Assembly (NCBI RefSeq): GCF_041199985.1
Contig: NZ_CP165647.1
Span: 930,001-994,000, forward strand
Direction of reading: 5' to 3'
DNA length: 64,000 nucleotides
Source of the DNA: Leptotrichia sp. HSP-536
GTDB lineage: Bacteria > Fusobacteriota > Fusobacteriia > Fusobacteriales > Leptotrichiaceae
Below are positions 1-8,285 of the stretch, one piece after another. Position 1 is the first letter of the stretch; each line of letters starts with the position of its first letter. A program made the translations under genes and the position numbers. Below the pieces are notes generated by a model. That model ran no database searches, was not told the origin of the DNA, and saw only the letters and a program-made list of their open reading frames with translations.

Positions 1-43
1 AAATTTAATTGACAGCATTATGAATTAATAAAGGGAAAATAAA

Positions 44-1159
44 ATGAATGAAAATATTGATGAAAAATATATGAAAATGGCAATTGAACTGGCAAAAAAA
101 GGGGCTGGGGCAGTAAATCCCAATCCAATGGTTGGAGCTGTTGTCGTTCAAGCTGGAAAAGTTATTGGAACTGGCTATCACAAGTATTTTGGAGAACCTC
201 ACGCCGAAGTTTACGCTTTGGATGAAGCTTCAAAAAATTCAGAAGATTTGTCAGATGCAACAATTTATGTTACATTGGAACCTTGTTCGCATTATGGAAA
301 AACACCGCCTTGTGCAGAAAAAATTGTAAAATTGGGACTAAAAAGATGTGTTATCGGCTCATCTGACCCAAATCCAAAAGTGGCTGGAAAAGGTGTACAA
401 CTATTGAAAAATGCTGGAATCGAAGTTGCTGAAAATGTTTTGAAAGAAGAATGCGACAAAATAAATCAAGTGTTTTTCAAATATATTCTGACAAAATTGC
501 CATATTTATTTTTAAAATGTGCGATTACTCTAGATGGAAAAATTGCTACAAAAACAGGCAATTCCAAATGGATTACAAACAAAGCGGCACGTGAAAAAGT
601 GCAATTTTACCGAAATAAATTTATGGGAATAATGGTTGGCATAAACACTGTTTTAGCTGACAATCCAAGCCTTACTGTGAGAATTGAAAACGGTGTAAAT
701 CCATACAGAATAATTATTGATCCGCATTTAAAAACTGAAAAATTTCATAATATCATTAAAAAGAATATTGATGAAAAAACAATAATTATTACATCAGAAA
801 AAAATAAAAATTCTGAAAAGCAGTTAGATTTTTCTGAAAATAACAAGGTTAAATTTGTATTTTTAAATGGTACAAAATTCAGCTTTAAAGAAATTCTTGA
901 AAAAATTGGAACATTAGGAATTGACTCAATTTTGCTAGAAGGTGGTCAATCACTTATTTCAGAAGTATTTGAAGAAGATGTTATTGATGCTGGGGAGATT
1001 TTTATTGCTAATAAAATCTTGGGTGATAATGAAGGAAAGTCTTTTATTGCTGGATTTGATAAAAAAAATATGAATGAAGCCATCGTTTTGAAAAACGTAA
1101 AATACAATGTTTATGGTGAAAATGTTGGAATGGAATTTTTACAAAAAAGTTATAATTAA
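44..1159 (+). CDS. ribD: Riboflavin biosynthesis deaminase/reductase RibD
   Basis: Bifunctional enzyme of riboflavin synthesis: it deaminates the pyrimidine product of GTP cyclohydrolase II and then reduces the ribosyl side chain. The first ~145 residues are a cytidine-deaminase-like domain with the zinc motifs HAEVYALDEA and EPCSHYGKTPPC. The rest is a RibD C-terminal reductase domain with LKCAITLDGKIA, GINTVLADNPS and LLEGGQSLI. At 371 aa it has the family's normal length. The ATG at 44 follows a GGGAAAAT purine-rich site. It is the first of three rib genes on this strand (49-nt gap to ribE). Only 43 nt precede it, so an FMN riboswitch upstream can be neither seen nor excluded. Confidence 0.96.
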   Translation: MNENIDEKYMKMAIELAKKGAGAVNPNPMVGAVVVQAGKVIGTGYHKYFGEPHAEVYALDEASKNSEDLSDATIYVTLEPCSHYGKTPPCAEKIVKLGLKRCVIGSSDPNPKVAGKGVQLLKNAGIEVAENVLKEECDKINQVFFKYILTKLPYLFLKCAITLDGKIATKTGNSKWITNKAAREKVQFYRNKFMGIMVGINTVLADNPSLTVRIENGVNPYRIIIDPHLKTEKFHNIIKKNIDEKTIIITSEKNKNSEKQLDFSENNKVKFVFLNGTKFSFKEILEKIGTLGIDSILLEGGQSLISEVFEEDVIDAGEIFIANKILGDNEGKSFIAGFDKKNMNEAIVLKNVKYNVYGENVGMEFLQKSYN

Positions 1160-1207
1160 TTTTGAATAAAAAATTAAAAATTAAAAATTAAAAATCAGGA
1201 GAGAAAT

Positions 1208-1897
1208 ATGTTTACTGGTTTAGTTGAAGAAACTGGAAAAATTATTGATATTGCAAAAAAAACTGCAAGTATCGAAATTACAATAAGGGGGAAAAAAGTC
1301 GCTGAAAAAGCACAAATTGGGGATAGTATTGCTGTAAATGGCGTGTGTCTGACTGTTACAAAACTAAATGGAAACGACTTTACTGCCGATGTAATGTTTG
1401 AAACTATTGAAAGAAGCGGTTTAAAGCGTGCTAAAGCTGGAGACATTGTCAATCTTGAAAAGTCACTTACACTTATGACTTTTTTAGGCGGACACCTTGT
1501 AATGGGGGATGTTGACTGTGAAGCTAAAATTGTATCAATTACAGATAAGGGGATTGCAAAAGTGTATGAATTCCAGCTGGATAAAAATTATAAAAATAAT
1601 ATGAAATACATTGTTGAAAAAGGACGTGTAACGATTGACGGAGCGAGCCTTACAGTAATTGATGTAGACGATAATGCTGGAATTTTCTCGGTTTCACTTA
1701 TTCCACATACAATTGAAAATATTACCGTTGGAATGAAAAAAACTGGAGATTTTGTAAATATTGAAACAGATTTGTTTGGAAAATATGTTGAAAAAATATT
1801 AAAATTTGACAATTTTGAAAATGAAGAAAAAAATCAAAATAAAAAAGAGAAAAAATCAAATTTAACAATGGAATTTTTACAAAAAAATGGATTTTAA
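1208..1897 (+). CDS. ribE: Riboflavin synthase alpha chain
   Basis: Catalyses dismutation of two 6,7-dimethyl-8-ribityllumazines to riboflavin. The protein starts with the invariant MFTGLVEETG and contains two lumazine-binding repeats: residues ~1-95, with NGVCLTV, and ~96-190, with DGASLTV and the SLIPHT motif. The ATG lies 7 nt after AGGAG. After the second barrel there is a Lys/Asn/Glu-rich linker before a terminal EFLQKNGF; such a C-terminal tail is common in the family but the linker is somewhat long (229 aa total against ~200-215). It sits between ribD and ribBA and is presumably co-transcribed with both. Confidence 0.96.
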   Translation: MFTGLVEETGKIIDIAKKTASIEITIRGKKVAEKAQIGDSIAVNGVCLTVTKLNGNDFTADVMFETIERSGLKRAKAGDIVNLEKSLTLMTFLGGHLVMGDVDCEAKIVSITDKGIAKVYEFQLDKNYKNNMKYIVEKGRVTIDGASLTVIDVDDNAGIFSVSLIPHTIENITVGMKKTGDFVNIETDLFGKYVEKILKFDNFENEEKNQNKKEKKSNLTMEFLQKNGF

Positions 1898-1928
1898 TAA
1901 AAAATGTAAACGAAAGAAGTGATTTTAA

Positions 1929-3149
1929 ATGTCAGAAACTAAAATAAAATTTGATAGTATCGAATCTGCTCTTGAAGATTTGAAAAATGGTGTTCCAGTC
2001 GTAGTTGTAGATGACGAAGATAGAGAAAATGAGGGAGATTTAGTAATTCCAGCTGATACAGTAAATTATGAAACTTTGAATTTTATAATTAATGAGGCAC
2101 GTGGGCTTATGTGTGTACCAATGTCCAAAAAAAGGGCAGAAGAACTTGAATTAAATCCAATGATTCAGCACAATACTGACTATTACGGGACTGCCTTTAC
2201 AGTGTCAGTTGACTCTCTGGAAGGTACAACTACTGGAATTTCCACAGGCGACAGGCTAAAGACAATAAAAGATTTGGCAGATTCTGCCAAAACTGCAAAA
2301 GACTTTAGAAAGCCTGGGCATATGTTTCCACTGATTGCGCGGGAAGGTGGAGTTTTGGAAAGAACTGGGCATACTGAAGCGGCTGTTGATTTATCTAGAC
2401 TTGCAGGATTTTCTGAAGTGGCTGTAATTATGGAAATTTTAAGGGAAGACGGAGAAATGGCTCGCCGAAATGACTTATTTGAATTTTGTCAAAAACATAA
2501 TTTAAAATTAATTACAATTGATGATTTAATTGTTTATATAAAAAAAAACGAAAAATTAGTTAAAAATGAAGCAGTTGTTGATATTCCAACACAATTTGGA
2601 AACTTTACTTTTGCAGGTTATAGCGATAAAATTGAACATAAAGAATATATTGCCGTTATGAAAGGTGAAATAAGAAATAAAGAAAATATTACTGTCAGGC
2701 TTCACTCTGAATGCTTAACAGGTGATGTTTTTGGTTCAAGACGATGCGATTGTCAAGAACAGCTTCATAGAGCCTTATATGAACTGGAAGAAAGCGGAGA
2801 AGGGCTTATAATTTATCTACGTCAAGAAGGACGTGGAATTGGAATTTTGAACAAATTAAAGGCATACAAGCTACAAGATGAAGGCTATGATACTGTTGAA
2901 GCAAATCATAAATTGGGATTTTCTGATGATTTAAGGGATTACGCTGTTGCAGCACAGATTATAAAGGATTTGGAAATAAAATCAATTATTTTAAAAACTA
3001 ATAATCCTAAGAAAATTGAAGGCTTGGAAAAATATGGAATTAAAATTGCTGGACGTAAGGAAATTGAGATTGCTGCTAATGATGTAGATAAAAGTTATTT
3101 AAAGGTAAAAAAAGAAAAAATGGGACATTTGCTGGAACAGGATTTATAA
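1929..3149 (+). CDS. ribBA: Bifunctional DHBP synthase / GTP cyclohydrolase II
   Basis: Supplies both precursors of the lumazine ring. The N-terminal half (about residues 5-205) is 3,4-dihydroxy-2-butanone-4-phosphate synthase with the acidic loop VVVDDEDRENEGDL. The C-terminal half is GTP cyclohydrolase II with the three zinc cysteines in SECLTGDVFGSRRCDCQ and the catalytic-site motif RQEGRGIGI. At 406 aa it is a complete fusion. It is the last rib gene before a strong terminator. The usual next gene, ribH (lumazine synthase), is absent here, so the pathway as seen in this window lacks one step. Confidence 0.96.
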   Translation: MSETKIKFDSIESALEDLKNGVPVVVVDDEDRENEGDLVIPADTVNYETLNFIINEARGLMCVPMSKKRAEELELNPMIQHNTDYYGTAFTVSVDSLEGTTTGISTGDRLKTIKDLADSAKTAKDFRKPGHMFPLIAREGGVLERTGHTEAAVDLSRLAGFSEVAVIMEILREDGEMARRNDLFEFCQKHNLKLITIDDLIVYIKKNEKLVKNEAVVDIPTQFGNFTFAGYSDKIEHKEYIAVMKGEIRNKENITVRLHSECLTGDVFGSRRCDCQEQLHRALYELEESGEGLIIYLRQEGRGIGILNKLKAYKLQDEGYDTVEANHKLGFSDDLRDYAVAAQIIKDLEIKSIILKTNNPKKIEGLEKYGIKIAGRKEIEIAANDVDKSYLKVKKEKMGHLLEQDL

Positions 3150-3156
3150 TTTAAAT

Positions 3157-3200
3157 AAAAAAGTGAAAAACTAAAAATTAATTAGTAATTCACTTTTTTT
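3157..3200. terminator. Bidirectional terminator between ribBA and asnA
   Basis: An inverted repeat reads AAAAAAGTGAA-AA-ACTAA, a 7-nt loop, then TTAGT-AA-TTCACTTTTTTT. It has A-runs on one side and T-runs on the other, so it can terminate both the rightward rib operon and the leftward asnA transcript. It lies in the 68-nt gap between these convergent genes. Confidence 0.85.
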
Positions 3201-3217
3201 CTTTTATTTCAAATTTA

Positions 3218-4234
3218 TTAATACCATAAAAGATTAATTCCGTTTTCCTTACATTCTTTCACGATTTCAGGAGTCCAAACTGAAGCCTGAACTTCTCCAA
3301 TATGTGCTTTTTGCAATAAGAACATGCAAATTCTTGACTGTCCGATTCCTCCACCGATTGTTAATGGTAATTCATCATTTAAAAGCATTTTATGAAAAGA
3401 AAGATTTTTTCTTTCTTCTAGATTTAATTCCTTTAGTTGACGTTCCAAAGCAGCTTTGTCTACACGAACTCCCATTGATGATAATTCGAGCGATCTGTCC
3501 AAAACTGGATTCCACATAATCAAATCTCCGTTTAATTCCCAGTCGTCATAATCTGGAGCACGTCCATCGTGTTTTTTTCCTGATTCTAGCACTTTTCCAA
3601 TTTGCATAACGAAAATTGCACCATGTTCTTTTGCAAATTTATCTTCCCTTTCAGTTGGAATTAATTCAGGATATAAATTTTCTAATTCTTGTGAAGTAAT
3701 AAATGTTACTTCTTTTGGTAAAAATTTTTCAAATTTTTCGAATCTAGTTGTCAATTCTTTTTCTGTATTTAAAAAGACTTGATATATTTTTTTTACAGTT
3801 TCCTTTAAAAATTCAACATTTCTATTTTCTTCTAAAATAACTTTTTCCCAGTCCCATTGGTCAACGTAAATTGAATGTGTGTTATCCAAATCTTCATCTC
3901 TTCTGATAGCATTCATATCTGTGTAAATCCCTTTTCCAACTTCCACGCCATATTGCTTCAATGCGATTCTTTTCCATTTTGCAAGTGAATGCACAATTTC
4001 CAATGTTACATCGGGCATTTCTTTCATTTCAAATGCCACAGGACGTTCCACACCATTCAAGTTATCATTAATACCAGCCGCCTTTCTAACAAACATGGGC
4101 GCTGAAATTCTTGTTAAGTCCAGTGCTTTTGAAAGTTCCTTTTCAAAACAGTCTTTTACCACTTTTATAGCAATTTCTGTTTCCATAATCCCATATTTTG
4201 GATCATAATTTTTTGGAATTATAATACTTGACAT
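3218..4234 (-). CDS. asnA: Aspartate--ammonia ligase (asparagine synthetase A)
   Basis: Makes asparagine from aspartate, ammonia and ATP; the fold is related to class II aminoacyl-tRNA synthetases. Diagnostic segments include YGIMETEIAIKVVK near the start, GVERPVAFEM, SIYVDQWDWEKVI and, at the end, GGGIGQSRICMFLL. I chose the ATG at 4234 (338 aa) because GGAGAG sits 5 nt ahead of it and a promoter at 4273-4301 would start transcription downstream of the earlier in-frame ATG at 4282. It is a single-gene unit convergent with the rib operon. Confidence 0.95.
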   Translation of the reverse strand: MSSIIIPKNYDPKYGIMETEIAIKVVKDCFEKELSKALDLTRISAPMFVRKAAGINDNLNGVERPVAFEMKEMPDVTLEIVHSLAKWKRIALKQYGVEVGKGIYTDMNAIRRDEDLDNTHSIYVDQWDWEKVILEENRNVEFLKETVKKIYQVFLNTEKELTTRFEKFEKFLPKEVTFITSQELENLYPELIPTEREDKFAKEHGAIFVMQIGKVLESGKKHDGRAPDYDDWELNGDLIMWNPVLDRSLELSSMGVRVDKAALERQLKELNLEERKNLSFHKMLLNDELPLTIGGGIGQSRICMFLLQKAHIGEVQASVWTPEIVKECKENGINLLWY

Positions 4235-4272
4235 ATTCTCTCCTTCTTTCTCAGTTTTTATTTTACCTGTAA

Positions 4273-4301
4273 ATGTTATCAAAATTATTATCTATTGTCA
4301 A
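4273..4301 (-). promoter_or_regulatory. asnA promoter
   Basis: On the minus strand TTGACA (4301-4296), a 17-nt spacer and TAACAT (4278-4273) form a near-consensus sigma70-type promoter. Transcription would start about 30 nt before the asnA ATG, leaving no room for a T-box leader. Confidence 0.7.
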
Positions 4302-4442
4302 ATTTTTTCTTTTTCTTAAAAAGAATATTTATAAATACTCAGATAAAAGATTTTTTTAACTTAAATTGCAATATTAATTGTGCCAATTTTTTCTAAAACA
4401 ACACCTCTTATCTTAAAGTTGAGAATGAAAATACTGTTTTAT

Positions 4443-5192
4443 CTATTTTCTGAATGTAATACAATAAAATCTGTTATTCCATAAAAAGTCTGTCTTCTTT
4501 TCTTTTACACTTTCAGGTATGCATTTCTGAATTTCACTTAAATCAAAATCTGTATTCCTGTAGTAATTTTTTGTAAAAATACTTTTCTCATATTGAGTTC
4601 CGATAAAATCTGCGGTTTCATCTGCTATCATTATTTTTGAACCAGATTTTGATACACGAATCATTTCTTTTATAGCCAGAGCCTTGTCAGTAAAAAAATT
4701 AATTCCTCCTACATGAAAAACAATATCAAAAATATTGTCCTTAAGAGGTAAATCTTCCGCACAGCAATTTACTAATGTGAGGTTTGTTCTTTTTTTCCAG
4801 ATTGAATGGCATTTTTTTAACATACCACGGGAAATGTCTATACCTGTAAAATCTAAAGATTTTAAATCAACATTCTGTGGAATAAAATTTAAATCCTTTC
4901 CAGTACCGATGGAAACGTACAAAACAGAAATACCATTTTTCCATTCCAGATGTTCCATAAGATTTTTTCTCATTTCAGAAATTGTATTCCCATATCTGAG
5001 TAGTCCTATCCATTTTTCACCAAAATCATACCAGAATGATAATTTATCATACATATTCATATATTTTTCATTATCTCCTGCAAGATAATTTCCGTTTACA
5101 TATGAAAATATTTTTTCATCTCCTTTTAAGCTTTCAATATTGATATTTTCTTTCAATTTTTTCAGAAATTTTTCCTCATTGGTTCTTATCAT
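4443..5192 (-). CDS. Class I SAM-dependent methyltransferase
   Basis: A 249-aa protein of the UbiE/Methyltransf_11 type. The SAM-binding motif I is VLYVSIGTGKDLNFIP, followed by an acidic ribose-binding position in FTGIDISRGMLKKC and the post-motif region CAEDLPLKDNIFDIVFHVGGINFF. The substrate cannot be told from sequence. The ATG follows AAAGGAG with good spacing. It stands alone on the minus strand with 424 nt of non-coding DNA upstream. Relatives are often annotated as ubiquinone/menaquinone-type methyltransferases, but no quinone genes are nearby, so I leave it unnamed. Confidence 0.85.
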   Translation of the reverse strand: MIRTNEEKFLKKLKENINIESLKGDEKIFSYVNGNYLAGDNEKYMNMYDKLSFWYDFGEKWIGLLRYGNTISEMRKNLMEHLEWKNGISVLYVSIGTGKDLNFIPQNVDLKSLDFTGIDISRGMLKKCHSIWKKRTNLTLVNCCAEDLPLKDNIFDIVFHVGGINFFTDKALAIKEMIRVSKSGSKIMIADETADFIGTQYEKSIFTKNYYRNTDFDLSEIQKCIPESVKEKKTDFLWNNRFYCITFRK

Positions 5193-5616
5193 AGTGCTCT
5201 CCTTTGATTTTTTATTGTATAAATTAAATATATTTATAGTGAATTTTTTTTTAAATTAAGTAGATGATTACTATATAAATAAAAAAATAGATATTATTTT
5301 TAAATTTTGTTTCAAAACATTAAGATTATATTATTTTTATTCTAAATTACAATATTAAATGATCAAACGAGCTGGGATTAGTGCATAACACTATCACCTA
5401 AACATTTAACTCATAAACATGTAAAGCATATAGGAATAACTGTTATTGCGATGTGAAAGGGACGATAACTGATACTCTTTATGCTTAAAAAAAGGAAAAA
5501 TTTAAAATAAAATTACCCTTTTATTAATTTAACTGAATAATTAGATATAAATTGAAATTGTTTTAGTTTGTCAAATAAATATTAGGCTGTTTGTAATAAA
5601 AAAGTTATTTAAGAAT
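5193..5616. repeat. Gene-free stretch with an interspersed repeat and hairpins
   Basis: No gene is visible. At 5370-5392 lies an inverted copy of an intergenic repeat also seen at 20350-20376: the minus strand reads AGTGTTATGCACTAATCCC then AGCT, against AGTGCTACGCACTAATCCC then AGCT. The copy contains a small hairpin. At ~5421-5488 a second structure is possible: AAGCATA can pair with TATGCTT and encloses a 7-bp GTTATTG/CGATAAC stem. The stretch lies upstream of the methyltransferase gene, so part of it may be its 5' leader. Confidence 0.5.
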
Positions 5617-6399
5617 TTAGTGAGAAATCTTTTTTATATTATTTACAATATTTTCTATATCACTCATTAACAAAGATTGATTTTCTTCTGAATACATATG
5701 TGAAAAAAGAGAATTTAGATTTTCTTCAAAATTTTCAGGTAATATTTTGCATTGTTTTTTACAAAGTTGAACCAATCGTTTTTCACCTGGATGTGTTACT
5801 TCATTTATTGCGAATAATAAATCAAAATAAGAAGCTAGAAATTCAGTTGTTCTGTGGTTTATGCTAACAAAATCTTTTCTTGAAATTGCTTTTTTTATTT
5901 GGTTTGGGTATGCTGGCATTGAAGAATCGATTAATTCCAGCTGTCTTTTTATGATATTTTCTTTTAGCTGTTTTGGGTAATTTATTGAATATTTATTTTT
6001 GTATTTTTCAAGTTTCCTAGTTTTATCATATAAAATTTTGCAAGTGATTAAATTATGCCACATGCAAGTTGTGTAGGAATTGCTTGGCTGACATTCAACA
6101 ACAACTCTTTCGATGCCTTTCATAAAATCTTTCATATCTCGGTAAAGAATATCAATCTCGATTCCATTGTTTAAAACACAATTGTCTTCGTATTCCCAAA
6201 AGCTGTTCCCAATTTCCATATAACTGCAAAAATTTTTTAGAATATTTTTTCTTTTTTCTTCACTAATTGAAGAATTTACGTAAAGATAAACATCGTAATC
6301 TGATTTTTCATCATAATTTTCTCCCGCTCGTGAGCCTCCTAATGCAATTGCTTCAACTTCTTCCAATAAAGATAGTTCTTTAAATAATTGTTCTACCAT
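5617..6399 (-). CDS. Nucleotidyltransferase-fold protein (DUF4037-like C-terminus)
   Basis: A 260-aa protein whose N-terminus is a classic polymerase-beta-type nucleotidyltransferase motif: ALGGSRAGENYDEKSDYDVYLY, with the GS pair and the DxD metal ligands, and a third acidic position in EIDILYRD. The helical C-terminal part, containing SINHRTTEFLASYFDLLFAINE and HPGEKRL, resembles the region annotated DUF4037 in similar proteins. The substrate is unknown; antibiotic adenylyltransferases share the fold but I see no specific match. Start: ATG after TAGGAGG. It is monocistronic. Confidence 0.75.
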   Translation of the reverse strand: MVEQLFKELSLLEEVEAIALGGSRAGENYDEKSDYDVYLYVNSSISEEKRKNILKNFCSYMEIGNSFWEYEDNCVLNNGIEIDILYRDMKDFMKGIERVVVECQPSNSYTTCMWHNLITCKILYDKTRKLEKYKNKYSINYPKQLKENIIKRQLELIDSSMPAYPNQIKKAISRKDFVSINHRTTEFLASYFDLLFAINEVTHPGEKRLVQLCKKQCKILPENFEENLNSLFSHMYSEENQSLLMSDIENIVNNIKKISH

Positions 6400-6501
6400 T
6401 TTTCCTCCTAATTTTAAATTTTAATACTTGTATTTTATCACTAAATATTCAATTTTTCTATGATTTTTTATTTAATTTAAAAATTTTTATAAAAAAACAA
6501 T

Positions 6502-6530
6502 TTGATTATCAAAGTAGATAATGGTATAAT
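6502..6530 (+). promoter_or_regulatory. Strong promoter-like site ahead of a non-coding stretch
   Basis: TTGATT, 17 nt and TATAAT match the sigma70 consensus and point toward the LysR gene 180 nt away. The transcribed interval 6540-6650 has no intact ORF. One frame reads a short lysine-rich peptide only if a T is added to a T-run right after the ATG at 6535. It could be a second lysR promoter or the relic of a lost small gene. Confidence 0.4.
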
Positions 6531-6650
6531 GTCTATGAATTTTTAAAACAAATTCCAAAATTTATTGAACAAAATTATTTAAAAAAGAAATTCAATCATT
6601 AATTGAAGTAATTTTAAATGAATTATTTTATTCTTCGATGTTATATTTAC

Positions 6651-6679
6651 TGGACAAAAATATATGTATGAGTTATAAT
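6651..6679 (+). promoter_or_regulatory. LysR-operon proximal promoter
   Basis: TGGACA, 17 nt and TATAAT. The predicted transcription start (~6686) is only 8 nt before the first ATG of the LysR gene but 26 nt before the GTG that has a ribosome binding site, which supports the GTG start. Confidence 0.55.
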
Positions 6680-6711
6680 AATATAAAAAATATATGATTG
6701 GAGAAATAACT

Positions 6712-7605
6712 GTGGATGTACATCATTTAAAAATTTTCTTTGAAGCTTGCAAGGAAAAAAGCTTTACTAAAGCTGCAAAAAATTTATTTATAAGTCAATC
6801 TGCGGTATCAATACAAATAAAAAAATTGGAAACAAAATTGGGAATCCAGCTTATCGAAAGAAATTCTAAAAATTTTAGGCTGACTTTTGCTGGAAAAGAA
6901 CTTTATCGAATGTCAAAGGATGTTTTTGACAAGATTTTGCGAGTAGAAAAGGAAATGGAAAAAATTTCACATTATGGCAAGGGGAAAATTTGCATAGGAG
7001 CAACTCACAATATTGGAGAACCTGTACTGCCGAGAATTATGGTGGAATTTAAAAAGCATAATCCTGAAATTGAATTTGATTTGTATATTAAAAATCGTGA
7101 ATCGCTTGTAAAACATTTGAAGGAAGGAACGGTTGACATTGCTTTAATGGAAGAATATTTCATTGAGGATAAGGAAATAAAGGTTATCGAAACTGAGGAA
7201 TATCCATTTGTCGTTGTGGCAGGAAAGGAAATATCGGATTACAAGGAATTGAAGGAAATGCAGCTATTAAAGCGGGATACTGTGTTGACAAGCAAATATC
7301 TGGATTTATTTGAAAAAATAATAGGCTTTAATTTTGAAAATAGGATTGTTATAAATGGAAGTATTGAAACGATGAAAAACCTTATAAAAAGTGGACTTGG
7401 TTTTGCCGTTCTACCGTATTACAGCGTTTATGAGGAAATCGAAAAAGGTGCATTAAAAGTCATTCATAACTTTGAAAAATCCGAAGACAAGTTCCAAATT
7501 GCCTATATTCGTGAAAATGGAGAAAAACCCGGAATTTCCAAATTTGTAAAATTTGTGAAGGATTACAAGATTACTCCAGCATTATTTTCAGTAAAAAATA
7601 AATAG
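6712..7605 (+). CDS. LysR-family transcriptional regulator
   Basis: The N-terminal winged helix-turn-helix (about the first 60 residues: HHLKIFFEACKEKSFTKAAK, then SQSAVSIQIKKLETKLG) is followed by a LysR substrate-binding domain containing GKICIGATHNIGE and GLGFAVLPYYSVYEE. It would be a DNA-binding activator or repressor responding to an unknown small molecule. I chose the GTG at 6712 (297 aa) because GGAG lies 8 nt ahead and the promoter is so close; an in-frame ATG at 6694 would give 303 aa with no binding site. It precedes gmhA by 44 nt on the same strand. Confidence 0.9.
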   Translation: MDVHHLKIFFEACKEKSFTKAAKNLFISQSAVSIQIKKLETKLGIQLIERNSKNFRLTFAGKELYRMSKDVFDKILRVEKEMEKISHYGKGKICIGATHNIGEPVLPRIMVEFKKHNPEIEFDLYIKNRESLVKHLKEGTVDIALMEEYFIEDKEIKVIETEEYPFVVVAGKEISDYKELKEMQLLKRDTVLTSKYLDLFEKIIGFNFENRIVINGSIETMKNLIKSGLGFAVLPYYSVYEEIEKGALKVIHNFEKSEDKFQIAYIRENGEKPGISKFVKFVKDYKITPALFSVKNK

Positions 7606-7649
7606 TAATTTAAACAAATAATTTATAAATAAATTTTAGGAGGAAAATT

Positions 7650-8234
7650 ATGTTAAAAGAAGACATTAGAAATTCGTATTTGACAGCTTTCGAAACTGTA
7701 AAGGCATTCGTAGAAAATGAGGAAAATATTGAAAAAACAGAAAAAATTGCACAAAAACTGGCACAAGCGTACAAAAATGGTAAAAAATCGCTTATTGCAG
7801 GAAATGGTGGAAGTAACTGTGATGCAATGCACTTTGCTGAAGAATTTACAGGAAGATTTAGAAAAGACAGAAAAGCGTTGCCATCTATAAGTATTAGCGA
7901 TTCTTCGCATATTACATGTGTTGGAAACGACTATGGATTTGACTTTATTTTTGTAAAAGGCGTGGAAGCGTTTGGGCAAGAAGGTGATTTTTTCTTTGGA
8001 ATTTCAACTTCGGGAAATTCTAAAAATATAATTGAAGCTGTTAAATCGGCTAAGGAAAGAAATTTAAATACAGTGGCATTACTTGGAAAAGATGGTGGAA
8101 AATTGAAGGGAGTATGTGACTATGAATTCATAATTCCTGGAGAAACATCAGACAGGATTCAGGAAGTTCACATGATGATTTTACACATTATAATTGAAGG
8201 CGTGGAAAGAATTTTATTTCCTGAAAACTACTAA
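7650..8234 (+). CDS. gmhA: Phosphoheptose isomerase
   Basis: Sedoheptulose-7-phosphate isomerase, the first step towards ADP- or GDP-heptose for lipopolysaccharide core or other glycans. It is a SIS-domain protein of 194 aa with GNGGSNCDAMHFAEEFTGRF (Ser/Asn phosphate loop and active-site region), GISTSGNSKN and a C-terminal helix with DRIQEVHMMILHIIIEGVE. The start is set by TAGGAGG 7 nt upstream. No other heptose gene is in the window. The MATE transporter follows within 51 nt, so LysR, gmhA and the transporter may be one unit. Confidence 0.93.
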   Translation: MLKEDIRNSYLTAFETVKAFVENEENIEKTEKIAQKLAQAYKNGKKSLIAGNGGSNCDAMHFAEEFTGRFRKDRKALPSISISDSSHITCVGNDYGFDFIFVKGVEAFGQEGDFFFGISTSGNSKNIIEAVKSAKERNLNTVALLGKDGGKLKGVCDYEFIIPGETSDRIQEVHMMILHIIIEGVERILFPENY

Positions 8235-8285
8235 TAACAGCTTAACTTCACTTTTTTGAGTAATCTTACGAATACTAGGAGGAAA

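Noticed and set aside
6535..6690. Small gene between the 6502 promoter and lysR
   Set aside because: The ATG at 6535 stops after three codons, and a frame can only be made by adding a base; no homology is recognisable, so only the promoter is listed.
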